This document shows positions 36,151 through 43,944 of a stretch of 64,000 nucleotides of DNA, one piece after another. Position 1 is the first letter of the stretch; the number at the start of each line of letters is the position of its first letter. The notes under the pieces are model-generated. The model was not told the DNA's origin. It searched no databases and saw only the letters and a list, made by a program, of their open reading frames with translations. The DNA comes from Planctomycetota bacterium (GTDB taxonomy: Bacteria > Planctomycetota > Phycisphaerae > Phycisphaerales > UBA1924). The position numbers and the translations under genes are program-made. Where the stretch lies: NCBI GenBank assembly GCA_963204725.1, contig CAUJHH010000032.1, positions 1 through 64,000 on the forward strand. The letters run 5' to 3'.

Positions 36151-37034
36151 CGTGACGCCCCGATCCTCATCGCCTCAAGCCGTGACCTCAACGCCGCCGC
36201 GCCATCCGCCCTCGAAGGACGCGACGAGTCCCCGGCCTCCGTCCGATTCTCCGGCGACTGCCGCGACGATGCCGCCGGCACGCCGCGATCGCTCGTTCGA
36301 TTGGACACCTTGGGCTCGAACCAATCCGCTCGCGCGATCGGAGGCACCACAGTCACTGCACGCTCTGACGGGCTCGCGCCCTCGCTCATGCGATCGACGA
36401 TCTCACGGAATTTCTTCGCAACGCTCTCACCAGATTCATCTCTGGTCTTGACAAGGATTGACGCGACCTCTTCCGGCTCGGCGACCTCGGACAGCGTCGT
36501 AAGGCGAGCCCCGCCACGGCCGGCTGTTTGACCGACCAGCACGATGCGACGATCAAGCTGCAGCAACAGCAGCGTCTGGCCCTTTGCAATCGGATACCGC
36601 CCGATCACACTGAGCACACCTGCTGGCGCCTTGCCGCCCGGACCACACGCGCCGAGCAGCCCTCCGTGCCGCTTCGCGAGCACGCGCACTCCGACCGCAA
36701 GGCCCAGAATGATGGTGACCACACCTCCGAGCACCGCAATCGTGCGCACCCCATCCATGACGCCGGCACGAGGCTGGCCGCTCGCCGATCGGAGCGGCTG
36801 AGTCTCGATCTCCGGCCGCCCCAGCCCGCGCCGCTCCGTCGCGCTCTGCGGCACCCCTTCTTCTACTCCGTACCCGCTCGCTCCTGTGGGAGCAACAACC
36901 GTGGTCCCAGGGTGGGAATAGGCCTCGGGCTCGGGCCCGGCGGCGCTCGCCGTGAGCGCGGCCACGCACACCACCGCGGCACACGCCGCCGACCTCAGGC
37001 ACAAACCAGACCTGTCTACAAATCGCTCGCCCAT
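36147..37034 (-). CDS. fliO: FliO-type export assembly protein with signal peptide
   Basis: 295 residues. An N-terminal signal-like segment (about 15-32) is followed by a low-complexity stretch and one membrane helix, IAVLGGVVTIILGLAVGVRVLAK. Then comes the FliO signature SVIGRYPIAKGQTLLLLQL with DRRIVLVGQT. FliO helps assemble the FliP ring. The gene order fliO-fliP-fliQ-fliR-flhB-flhA is complete. The polar C-terminal tail of about 90 residues is unusually long. Confidence 0.85.
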   Translation of the reverse strand: MGERFVDRSGLCLRSAACAAVVCVAALTASAAGPEPEAYSHPGTTVVAPTGASGYGVEEGVPQSATERRGLGRPEIETQPLRSASGQPRAGVMDGVRTIAVLGGVVTIILGLAVGVRVLAKRHGGLLGACGPGGKAPAGVLSVIGRYPIAKGQTLLLLQLDRRIVLVGQTAGRGGARLTTLSEVAEPEEVASILVKTRDESGESVAKKFREIVDRMSEGASPSERAVTVVPPIARADWFEPKVSNRTSDRGVPAASSRQSPENRTEAGDSSRPSRADGAAALRSRLEAMRIGASR

Positions 37035-37086
37035 CGCGCCATCCTGGCTCGAGTCCGGACACGATCCTCGTGTCCCAATTCACATG

Positions 37087-37452
37087 TCACGCCGATGCTC
37101 TCACCCGCTCCGTCGGCGCCTCCACGATCTCGCTGATTCGCACGCAGAAATTGTCGTTCAGCACGAGAATCTCCCCGCGCGCCACGTGGCGATCGTTCAC
37201 GTAGACATCCACCGGATCACCCGCGAGCTTCTCAAGCTCAACGACCGCTCCCTCGCCGAGCTTCAGCACGTCTTCAACGAGCATCCGCGTCCGGCCCAGC
37301 TCGATCTTCACGTTCAGCGTCACGTCCGACAGCAGCGACATGCCCTGAATGCTCGACCCGGCACCTGATGCCGAGAGATCCGGCATCTGGAACTTCGTCG
37401 GCTCCGCGCTCGGCACACTCGGTTCCCCGCTCTGTACTGGTTGCTCTGACAT
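37087..37452 (-). CDS. fliN: Flagellar motor switch protein FliN
   Basis: 121 residues. The C-terminal half is a SpoA domain with LLSDVTLNVKIELGRTRM, the VLKLGEGAVVELEKLAGDP stretch, and VARGEILVLNDNFCVRI. FliN forms the base of the C-ring with FliM and FliG. Here fliN follows fliL directly; fliM, which normally lies between, is absent. The 160-bp gap upstream holds two hairpins (37481-37521). Confidence 0.93.
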   Translation of the reverse strand: MSEQPVQSGEPSVPSAEPTKFQMPDLSASGAGSSIQGMSLLSDVTLNVKIELGRTRMLVEDVLKLGEGAVVELEKLAGDPVDVYVNDRHVARGEILVLNDNFCVRISEIVEAPTERVRASA

Positions 37453-37480
37453 TGGCTCCGCCTATGCAGAAAGAAGCCCC

Positions 37481-37521
37481 GGCGCAATCGCGCCGAGAAG
37501 GGACGCTCCGCTATCGGAGCG
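37481..37521 (-). repeat. Two tandem hairpins between fliL and fliN
   Basis: CGCTCCG (37504-37510) pairs with CGGAGCG (37515-37521), followed on the minus strand by TCCCTTCT. The second, GGCGC (37481-37485) with GCGCC (37490-37494), is followed by GGGGCTTCTTTCT. Both have pyrimidine-rich 3' sides and could attenuate transcription into fliN. Confidence 0.45.
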
Positions 37522-37612
37522 ATCGCGTCGCCAACGCCAATATTGCCGATCTGCGCAATCTCCGCGCTGCCGACGCGCCGGAGCGGCGCGTTGCCACTGC
37601 CCGAGGCCCCCA

Positions 37613-38143
37613 TCAATCGATCTGCATCCCCTTGCACCGGGGAATCAGCACACGCTCGATGTACGCGTGCCCGTCGGCGTCCATCCCCATCACCTCGTTC
37701 ATGTAGGCAACGAGCTGCCGGTTCATGGTCTCCAGCCCCGGCTCCTTCAACTGAGCGTGACTCGCGCGCCGGAAGAGCATCGAGACGCCCTCCTTAACCT
37801 CCGCCGAACGCGCCTGAAGCAGGAATGTGACGTGGTCCTCGTGCTTCGCTTTGACCTTCAGGAAGATCTCGACATCCCACAGCCACACCCGACCCGTCTG
37901 CATATTCTGAAAGCGATCCTCGACCAGCGGGACCTCAACCTGCGCATCCTGCGCCGCGGTCTCATCCCCGTGGATGCTCGCCGCCTCGCTCTTCGCCGGC
38001 GTCGACATCATCTTCACCACAGCAAAGACGGCGAGACCCTCGACCGCCATGAGTGCCCCGACGACGAGAGGCATCGGCAGCCCCTTCTTCTTCGCAGGCG
38101 TCTCGTTCCCACCCTCGGCCAGCTTTGCTTGCTCACTCGACAT
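37613..38143 (-). CDS. fliL: FliL-type flagellar basal-body protein
   Basis: 176 residues from the ATG at 38143. Cytoplasmic lysine-rich start, one membrane helix (MPLVVGALMAVEGLAVFAVV), then a periplasmic FliL domain with VWLWDVEIFLKVKAKHEDH and a C-terminal MNRQLVAYMNEVMGMDADG segment. FliL forms rings around the stator. No motA or motB gene is beside it. The C-terminus, IERVLIPRCKGMQID, resembles the conserved end of the family. Confidence 0.82.
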   Translation of the reverse strand: MSSEQAKLAEGGNETPAKKKGLPMPLVVGALMAVEGLAVFAVVKMMSTPAKSEAASIHGDETAAQDAQVEVPLVEDRFQNMQTGRVWLWDVEIFLKVKAKHEDHVTFLLQARSAEVKEGVSMLFRRASHAQLKEPGLETMNRQLVAYMNEVMGMDADGHAYIERVLIPRCKGMQID

Positions 38144-38185
38144 CCCGCGCTCCCACCTCTCTGTCAACCGTCCGTCCGCGCCGCA

Positions 38186-38461
38186 TCACGCGGCGCGACG
38201 ACCACTCGATCCCGCCCCGGACTCCGGCGAGATGCGACCCGCCACACCGCCCGCAGACGGCTCCTCACGAGAGCCAACCGCGATCGCGATCACCGAGCTG
38301 AACGCCAGCACGACCACGATCGCGCCCACGAACTGCCCCAGAGACGATCCCGGGGTCACGCCCATCGCCATCGCAAACATACAGACGCCAGCCAGAATCG
38401 CCCCCACCTTGTGGTGGCGCTCCATTCCGCCGAGTCCGTTGAATCGCTCTGCAAGGCGCAT
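38186..38461 (-). CDS. Small two-helix membrane protein in the flagellar locus
   Basis: 91 residues from the ATG at 38461, preferred because GGAG lies 6 bases upstream and because the upstream in-frame extension (to 38596) is arginine-rich with rare codons. Two hydrophobic helices are GAILAGVCMFAMAMGV and LGQFVGAIVVVLAFSSVIAIA. The C-terminal tail is glycine- and serine-rich. It lies between flgE and fliL, where some species carry flbD or motA; it matches neither. Function unknown. Confidence 0.5.
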   Translation of the reverse strand: MRLAERFNGLGGMERHHKVGAILAGVCMFAMAMGVTPGSSLGQFVGAIVVVLAFSSVIAIAVGSREEPSAGGVAGRISPESGAGSSGRRAA

Positions 38462-38621
38462 GGCGTGCTCCGATCCGACCATGCCGGTCGGACCCCTGAG
38501 CATCGGCACACCGCGTCTGGCTCTTGACGCACCCCGCCTCGACATCCCCCGCATCCCGATCCAACGGCCGGTCCTGCGGGCCGCATGGCTCAGCATTGTG
38601 TTATCGGACGCCGGCTGGACC

Positions 38622-40379
38622 TCATCGGCCGATCAACAGCAGTTGCTGGATCAGGTCGTCGGCGGTCCGCAGCAAACGCGACGAGGCGGAGTACCCCGTC
38701 GAGGCCGTAATCATGGTGATGAACTCCTGCCCGAGATCGACGTTGGAGAGCTCAAGAGCGCCACTGACGATCGCGCCGGCCCCAAGCTCGCCCGGCGCTC
38801 CCTCGACCGCAGGGCCACTGTTTGCGCCTGTGGCGTAGATGTTGTTTCCAAGATCGACCAGTCCCTCGGCGTTCCGGAACGTCGCGAGCGCGATCTGGCC
38901 GAGCGTGCGCGTCAGCCCGTTCGTAAAGACACCGGTCACAACGCCATCCGCGCCGATGCCGAAGTCAGCGAGCGTTCCGATCGGGGACCCATCTCGATAG
39001 GCCGCGGCAATGGCCGACGTGGTGTCTGCCAACGCAGTCACCTCGCCCGATTCGTCCTGAAGATCGATCTCGAACGTCAAGGCCGGTGTGGCGCCAGTGC
39101 CCGATCGATCGATCGTCACAGCGATCGGCGTCGTTGTCAGGAGCCTTCCCTCGGTATTGAACGAGATACTCCCGCTGGTAACGCGAACATCGTCCCCCGC
39201 ATTGTCGCGCGACTCAACGTAGTACCGCCAGGTCGTGCCGAGATCGCCTCTGGACTCCAGCACCATCGACATCTCAACCTGCACCGGCAATCCGAGCGAG
39301 TCGTACACGATGAACGCGGTTCGCTCCGACTCGCCGTCCGCGTCCTGCACGGTCGTCGGAATGAACGGCGTGCCCGCCAGAGTTCCATCCGCCTCAAGCA
39401 ACCGCAAGTCCGCGGCGTCGATCTGGAGCGCGTTCACCTGGCCCGTGTTCCCGATCACGGTCAGCACGCCTGTCGCCGGATCAACGGAAACGCCGGGCGT
39501 CTGACCATCGGGATTCGTGCCGCCGATGTCATGAAGACCGAGCGACCGAGTCAGGAAGTCCAGGAAGTCCTGCACGGTCGTTGTGGAGTCGATCCCAAAC
39601 TCAGCCGTCGGAAGCGTCGCTCCATTGCGCTGCGCTCCGCGAAGCTCGATCGACTGACCCGCAGCAAACAGCGGCAACCCGCTCCCGGGCGCCGCCGGAC
39701 TCTCGATCTCGATCAGCAGGCTGCTCGTCTGGAGGACATTGGTGCCGGTTGGCGGGACAGTCGCACCAGCGATCAGCCCGAAGCCCGCTGTGGACGATGA
39801 ACCGAGTCTCACTTCAGACCCGCGCGTCGACACGATGCCCGCGCCGTTCAGATTACCTGTGACCTGCGAGTACGTCGTGGCCTCAGCAATTCTCAGCTCT
39901 CCGAGAGGAATCGACATCCCGACCATTTCATCGCGAAGGATGTTGTAGTCTCTGTCAACCGTGTATCCGAGAAGCCGCTCACCGGTGACCATCGCCAGCT
40001 CGCCCGCCGCGTTCTGGCGGAACCCTCCCGCTCGCGTATACCCCACCTCCCCGGCCTTCTCGACAATGAAGAATCCATTGCCATCGATTCCCATGTCCCG
40101 TGCATCACCGGTCGGACTGATTGCTCCGCCGCCCATGTGGCGCTGCGTGCCCGCGACTTGCACACCGAACCCGACCTGGGATGGATTCGTTCCCCCCGTC
40201 GAGGTGCCCGGGGGCGTGCCGGAGCTGAGCGTACGACCGAACATGTTCGAGAAACTCACGCTGCTCGACTTGAACGCTGTCGTGTTCGCGTTCGCGATGT
40301 TATTGCCGACCACTTCGATCGCGCGCGAGTTCGCAGCCAGACCGGTCAGACCCGTGTAGAAAGCCGTTGTCGTCGCCAT
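38622..40379 (-). CDS. flgE: Flagellar hook protein FlgE
   Basis: 585 residues. The N-terminal rod/hook motif VGNNIANANTTAFKSSSVSF and the second box GNGFFIVEKAGEVGYTRAGG are typical. The middle (about 170-430) is a long variable surface region with Thr- and Gly-rich strands. The C-terminus includes VDLGNNIYATGANSGPAVEG and ELSNVDLGQEFITMI, ending in a helix that packs the axial core. GGAGGG precedes the ATG. The size is larger than the E. coli hook protein (about 400 residues), as in many environmental species. Confidence 0.95.
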   Translation of the reverse strand: MATTTAFYTGLTGLAANSRAIEVVGNNIANANTTAFKSSSVSFSNMFGRTLSSGTPPGTSTGGTNPSQVGFGVQVAGTQRHMGGGAISPTGDARDMGIDGNGFFIVEKAGEVGYTRAGGFRQNAAGELAMVTGERLLGYTVDRDYNILRDEMVGMSIPLGELRIAEATTYSQVTGNLNGAGIVSTRGSEVRLGSSSTAGFGLIAGATVPPTGTNVLQTSSLLIEIESPAAPGSGLPLFAAGQSIELRGAQRNGATLPTAEFGIDSTTTVQDFLDFLTRSLGLHDIGGTNPDGQTPGVSVDPATGVLTVIGNTGQVNALQIDAADLRLLEADGTLAGTPFIPTTVQDADGESERTAFIVYDSLGLPVQVEMSMVLESRGDLGTTWRYYVESRDNAGDDVRVTSGSISFNTEGRLLTTTPIAVTIDRSGTGATPALTFEIDLQDESGEVTALADTTSAIAAAYRDGSPIGTLADFGIGADGVVTGVFTNGLTRTLGQIALATFRNAEGLVDLGNNIYATGANSGPAVEGAPGELGAGAIVSGALELSNVDLGQEFITMITASTGYSASSRLLRTADDLIQQLLLIGR

Positions 40380-40423
40380 TGTGCACCCTCCGCGCCCACG
40401 CTCGGACGCAAGGCCTCAGACTC

Positions 40424-40918
40424 TCAATCGCTCCCCGACCCGTCGTCCTGCCCGAGCGCCCGCGCCAGTGACGGTCCGAGCACGCCCACACGGGGCACGC
40501 CGACCTCCGCGCCATCTGCGCGTGCACTCGACGGCGCAGATGCGACCGCGTCGATTCCTTCCATCATCTCCCCCGACGCCGGATCGAACTCGCCCCGCAC
40601 CTCGCGAGTCATCACGTCGACCTTGACAAGCCGACCATCGATCGCGACCAGCGCGTGGCTCGCGCCGCCCGCGTGCAGCCGGTCCAGCACGGGCCCGAGC
40701 CGCGCCAGCTGCTCATCGCTTAGCTTCACATCCGCACTCTTCGCGATCCGCACAGGCAGCCCGCTCTCGAGCGAGCCCGCTCTGGCCTGCTCGAGCATCG
40801 CCGCGAAGTCCAGTCCGATCCCACCCGACGCCGGCGCGCCGGATCTCGGAATCGCGATGCGCTCCGGCCCGTTCACACCCGCGCCCAACGATTTCAACAG
40901 CTCATCGCCGCTCGCCAT
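40424..40918 (-). CDS. Flagellar operon protein (flgD-flgE interval family)
   Basis: 164 residues. The central segment, KLSDEQLARLGPVLDRLHAG followed by ALVAIDGRLVKVDVMTREV, matches the layout of the small flagellar operon protein found between flgD and flgE in Bacillus and other bacteria (TIGR02530 type). It abuts flgD with no gap: the flgD stop is at 40919 and this ATG at 40918. Role unknown in all species; hook assembly is presumed from position. Confidence 0.7.
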   Translation of the reverse strand: MASGDELLKSLGAGVNGPERIAIPRSGAPASGGIGLDFAAMLEQARAGSLESGLPVRIAKSADVKLSDEQLARLGPVLDRLHAGGASHALVAIDGRLVKVDVMTREVRGEFDPASGEMMEGIDAVASAPSSARADGAEVGVPRVGVLGPSLARALGQDDGSGSD

Positions 40919-41344
40919 TCACGCGCCCTCCGCAACCGGGGCGAGGATCTCGTCAAGATTCCCCATCGGCATCCTCGCGCCGCCCTTCAGATTCAGCACC
41001 GCGCCCGACTGGGTGCGCGTCACGGAGGCAACCTCGTCTTCCACACGCTTGCTCGTGTCTGTCAGCCCGCTCACTCGCTTGCCGATCAACCCCGCTGCGC
41101 CCGCGAGCTCGTTCTGCGCCACCATCGCCTCAAGTCGGTTCTGCAGTTCCAGATCCGATTGGATCGAGCGGATGCTCGAGAGCTGCTCCAGGAGAGCCCC
41201 TGTGTCGTTGGGCTCCAGGGGATCCTGATTCTGCAGTTCGGTGAGGATGATCTTGGTGAACTCCTCGCTGCTCAGGCCGCTGAACGCGTCCCCCGCAGCC
41301 GTCCGCGATCCCTCGCCCGCTCCCAGCACGCCGTCGATCGCCAT
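40919..41344 (-). CDS. flgD: Hook-cap protein FlgD, short form
   Basis: 141 residues. It contains the conserved N-terminal FlgD block: FTKIILTELQNQDPLEPND and LLEQLSSIRSIQSDLELQN. The C-terminal half only reaches a short SVTRTQSGAVLNLKGGARM-like segment, so the FlgD Ig-like and Tudor domains of E. coli FlgD (231 residues) are missing or very reduced. It would still cap the growing hook. Follows fliK by 25 bp. Confidence 0.88.
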   Translation of the reverse strand: MAIDGVLGAGEGSRTAAGDAFSGLSSEEFTKIILTELQNQDPLEPNDTGALLEQLSSIRSIQSDLELQNRLEAMVAQNELAGAAGLIGKRVSGLTDTSKRVEDEVASVTRTQSGAVLNLKGGARMPMGNLDEILAPVAEGA

Positions 41345-41369
41345 CGCTCACTCCTTCGTTGCTGGCCCG

Positions 41370-42701
41370 CTACGCCACCGCATCCAGCCGCAGAACGCCG
41401 TCCCACCCGATCCTCGTCGCGCCCGCGACCCCATACGCGCCACGGAGATCCGAGCCGACCGGGGCCTCAGGCGACCGTCCGCCCAGCGCACCGGTGGCAC
41501 GCTCCATCCATCGAGAGCGCCCCGGCGCTCCTTCATGCTCACCTGACCGATTTCCATCGGCCGGGCGATCCCCACCCTCGTCTCTCATCGCGCGATCCTC
41601 GCGCTGAGCATCCGACTCTCGCGCCGGATGCCCCGGCTCCGTGCTCCGCACGGGGCCCTCCACCTTGATGGACTCCACCTCGAACCCGCGCGACTCCAGC
41701 GCGGCCCGAAGGCTTGCCACGTCTCGCTCCAGCAAAGACCGTGCCTCATCACTCGACGCAACGACCCGCACCCCCACCACGCCATGCTCAATCCGAACGT
41801 GTGCACGGACTTCGCCGAGATGCTCCGGCCTCAGTCGCAACGCAACGTCTCCGCCCTTCCCCTTCAGCACCTGCGCCAGTCCACGCGAAACCTGCGCCGC
41901 GAGCGGCGATTCCTGCTCCATCCTGAACGGGGATTCGCCGGCCCTGCCTCCCGCCGCGCCACGGGACGAACCGACCAACCGAGCCAGCGATTCGCGTCCA
42001 CCATCGGCCGAAACGCCTCCACCCGCAGTTCCACCGGCGCTCGCACCCGCTTGGATCGTTCCGCTCGAGCCCACCGCTCGCGCAGGGGCAGTTCCACCCA
42101 TATCCGCACGCCCCGGCTCTTTCGGTGAGACAGCGAGGCCAACCGCGTTGCCCGTTCCCGATCTTGCTGCATCTGCGCCGGCGACCGAAGCCACACCAGC
42201 GTCCTTCGCGCTCGGCCCAGCGTGAGATACAACCTTCTCATGCCGCGTCGCTCGGAGAGCCGCTTCGCCCGTCTCTCCGCTCCCTGGCTGTGTCGAACCG
42301 CCATCTGCGACCGGCGTGAGAACGGCCGGAGCGCCGAATTCATTCGAGCCCGACTTGCTCCGCGTTCGGGGCGAACTCGGTGCATCGCCGTGCAGGCGAT
42401 CGACCGTCTCGTTCGTTTCAGCCTGCTGGCCTTCACCGATCTTCAATTGCTTGTTATCGATAACCTCGCGCTGCTGATCGACGGGACGCCCTTCCGCGAT
42501 CACCGCCGCCACATCGACCCTGCCATCCAGCGTGGTCGGAATCGCAGACGCGGTCCCCTCAAGGCGCGTAAGCACGCTCTCGAACGAGCCCTTGGCCCCT
42601 TCTCTCGCACGCTCTCGCGTCTTCTCAACGGCTCCGCCGCCGGTCTCGATCCCTGATTGGCCGACGCGCTCCGGCGTCAGCTCACTCACCGTCAACGACA
42701 A
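41370..42701 (-). CDS. fliK: Hook-length control protein FliK
   Basis: 443 residues from a TTG at 42701 with GAGGG 7 bases upstream; longer forms would overlap the motE-like gene. The first 300 residues are low-complexity, rich in Gly, Ala, Ser and Thr, as in FliK rulers. The C-terminal Flg_hook domain has VALRLRPEHLGEVRAHVRIE and LERDVASLRAALESRGFEVE. It is the molecular ruler that triggers the FlhB switch. The tail after about 415 is charged and disordered. Confidence 0.88.
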   Translation of the reverse strand: MSLTVSELTPERVGQSGIETGGGAVEKTRERAREGAKGSFESVLTRLEGTASAIPTTLDGRVDVAAVIAEGRPVDQQREVIDNKQLKIGEGQQAETNETVDRLHGDAPSSPRTRSKSGSNEFGAPAVLTPVADGGSTQPGSGETGEAALRATRHEKVVSHAGPSAKDAGVASVAGADAARSGTGNAVGLAVSPKEPGRADMGGTAPARAVGSSGTIQAGASAGGTAGGGVSADGGRESLARLVGSSRGAAGGRAGESPFRMEQESPLAAQVSRGLAQVLKGKGGDVALRLRPEHLGEVRAHVRIEHGVVGVRVVASSDEARSLLERDVASLRAALESRGFEVESIKVEGPVRSTEPGHPARESDAQREDRAMRDEGGDRPADGNRSGEHEGAPGRSRWMERATGALGGRSPEAPVGSDLRGAYGVAGATRIGWDGVLRLDAVA

Positions 42702-42711
42702 GCGGCATCCC

Positions 42712-43434
42712 TCAGGAACCCGCGTTGGCCGAGAGCCCGAGCCCCGCAGGCCCATTCGGCACCTCAACCCCGCGCTTCCTGATCCGCTCCAGCAAATCGG
42801 CTGCCACATCGGATTGGCCCGCCGCGATGAACTCGGACACCACCGCCGCCCGCTTCCGGTCCTGCATCGAATTCAAATACGCCACGACCTGCTCGACATC
42901 CCCAGCTCTGAGGATCTCCCCGAGCGCATTCATCGCATTCGCCGCATCCAGCGCCTCAAGCACCGAAACGGACTTGCGGAACTGCTTGTTCCCTTCCGTC
43001 TCCTTGATCTGCTCGCGCAGCGCCGCAAAGGACGACTCCCGCTCCTCAAGCAGCAGGAGGTCGGCGTCGATCTTGCGCTGCTCCCGCGCAATCGACTGCT
43101 GCATCTGGGTGATTTCCTTGCGCAACCGCTCGAGGCGCTGCTCCTCGTCGGCGTTCCGCTGGATCCGCATGTCCATCGCATCAGCGAACGGAACCGGCGA
43201 TCCCTCTTTCTTCCGCTGCTCCTCGGCCGCCGCCGCCGCTTCCGCCGCTCTCGCCGCTTCATCTCTGGCGGCACGCTCCTGTTCCTGCGCCACAGTCTCC
43301 ACGAATGTCTCTCGGACACGTTGGACACGATCCCGATCGATCCGCCCGCCCGCAACCAGCCACCCGACAATCCCCAGCAGCGCGACCAGATTGGCCACGG
43401 CCATGACAGAGAGTGCATTCCAGATCGTGCGCAT
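42712..43434 (-). CDS. MotE-like coiled-coil protein with MgtE-N-type end
   Basis: 240 residues from the ATG at 43434, which overlaps the fliJ stop by one base (TGATG). One N-terminal membrane helix (about 12-30), a long alanine-glutamate coiled coil (about 40-150), then a C-terminal helical segment, ALGEILRAGDVEQVVAYLN and RKRAAVVSEFIAAGQS, of the MgtE_N/MotE type. MotE proteins serve the flagellar stator protein MotC in other bacteria. No motC is seen here. The placement between fliJ and fliK is typical for this family. Confidence 0.75.
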   Translation of the reverse strand: MRTIWNALSVMAVANLVALLGIVGWLVAGGRIDRDRVQRVRETFVETVAQEQERAARDEAARAAEAAAAAEEQRKKEGSPVPFADAMDMRIQRNADEEQRLERLRKEITQMQQSIAREQRKIDADLLLLEERESSFAALREQIKETEGNKQFRKSVSVLEALDAANAMNALGEILRAGDVEQVVAYLNSMQDRKRAAVVSEFIAAGQSDVAADLLERIRKRGVEVPNGPAGLGLSANAGS

Positions 43435-43931
43435 CACCAAGCTCCTTCAACACTGCAAGCCTCGTCGTCCTCGCTCTGACGCCCATGGCGCGAGACCACA
43501 AGGTCATCGATCACGCGCTGCTCAGCCCGCGCCGCATCCGCCACCCATTCCTCGAGCTTCCGCTCGCGTAGCTCTTCGATCGCTCTCCGACGCGTCGTCG
43601 CCTCGAGCAGGATGACTCTCGCCCGCTCCACCTCGCGCTCCGCTGCCGCCAGCGTCAACGCCGCCCGCTTGAGCGCCGCCAGGTCCCTCAGCGTCGCCCC
43701 GGCTTGCAGCCGCACGGAAGCGATCTTCACGCCTCCCGAACCGCTCGAACCGATGGCCAGCCGCTCCCTCCACTCGACTCGCCCCGCGTCGACCCGCGCC
43801 TCGATCACTCTCGCCTCCCGCTCCGCTGCTGCTCGCGCACGCTCGCACACGCCCATCGCGAGCATCGCACGCTCCTCCTCGCGAGCCCGCATCCGCAGCA
43901 CGGACTCGAGTTCGAAGACGAATCTTGCCAC
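43434..43931 (-). CDS. fliJ: Flagellar export chaperone FliJ
   Basis: 165 residues, nearly all alpha-helical coiled coil. The start FVFELESVLRMRAREEE is the family hallmark. It would work with the FliI ATPase in export-substrate escort. Stop overlaps the next start by one base. The sequence is highly Arg- and Ala-rich, like the GC-rich codon context. Confidence 0.85.
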   Translation of the reverse strand: MARFVFELESVLRMRAREEERAMLAMGVCERARAAAEREARVIEARVDAGRVEWRERLAIGSSGSGGVKIASVRLQAGATLRDLAALKRAALTLAAAEREVERARVILLEATTRRRAIEELRERKLEEWVADAARAEQRVIDDLVVSRHGRQSEDDEACSVEGAW

Positions 43932-43944
43932 GCATCACCGCCCT

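Noticed and set aside
38597-38610. CCGATAA resembling a sigma-28 -10 box on the minus strand after flgE
   Set aside because: No matching TAAA-type -35 at the right distance.
40383-40398. Sigma-54-like sequence before flgE (GGGCGCGGAGGGTGCA on the minus strand)
   Set aside because: Two mismatches to consensus, and the predicted start would fall inside flgE; it is explained by the flgE Shine-Dalgarno site.
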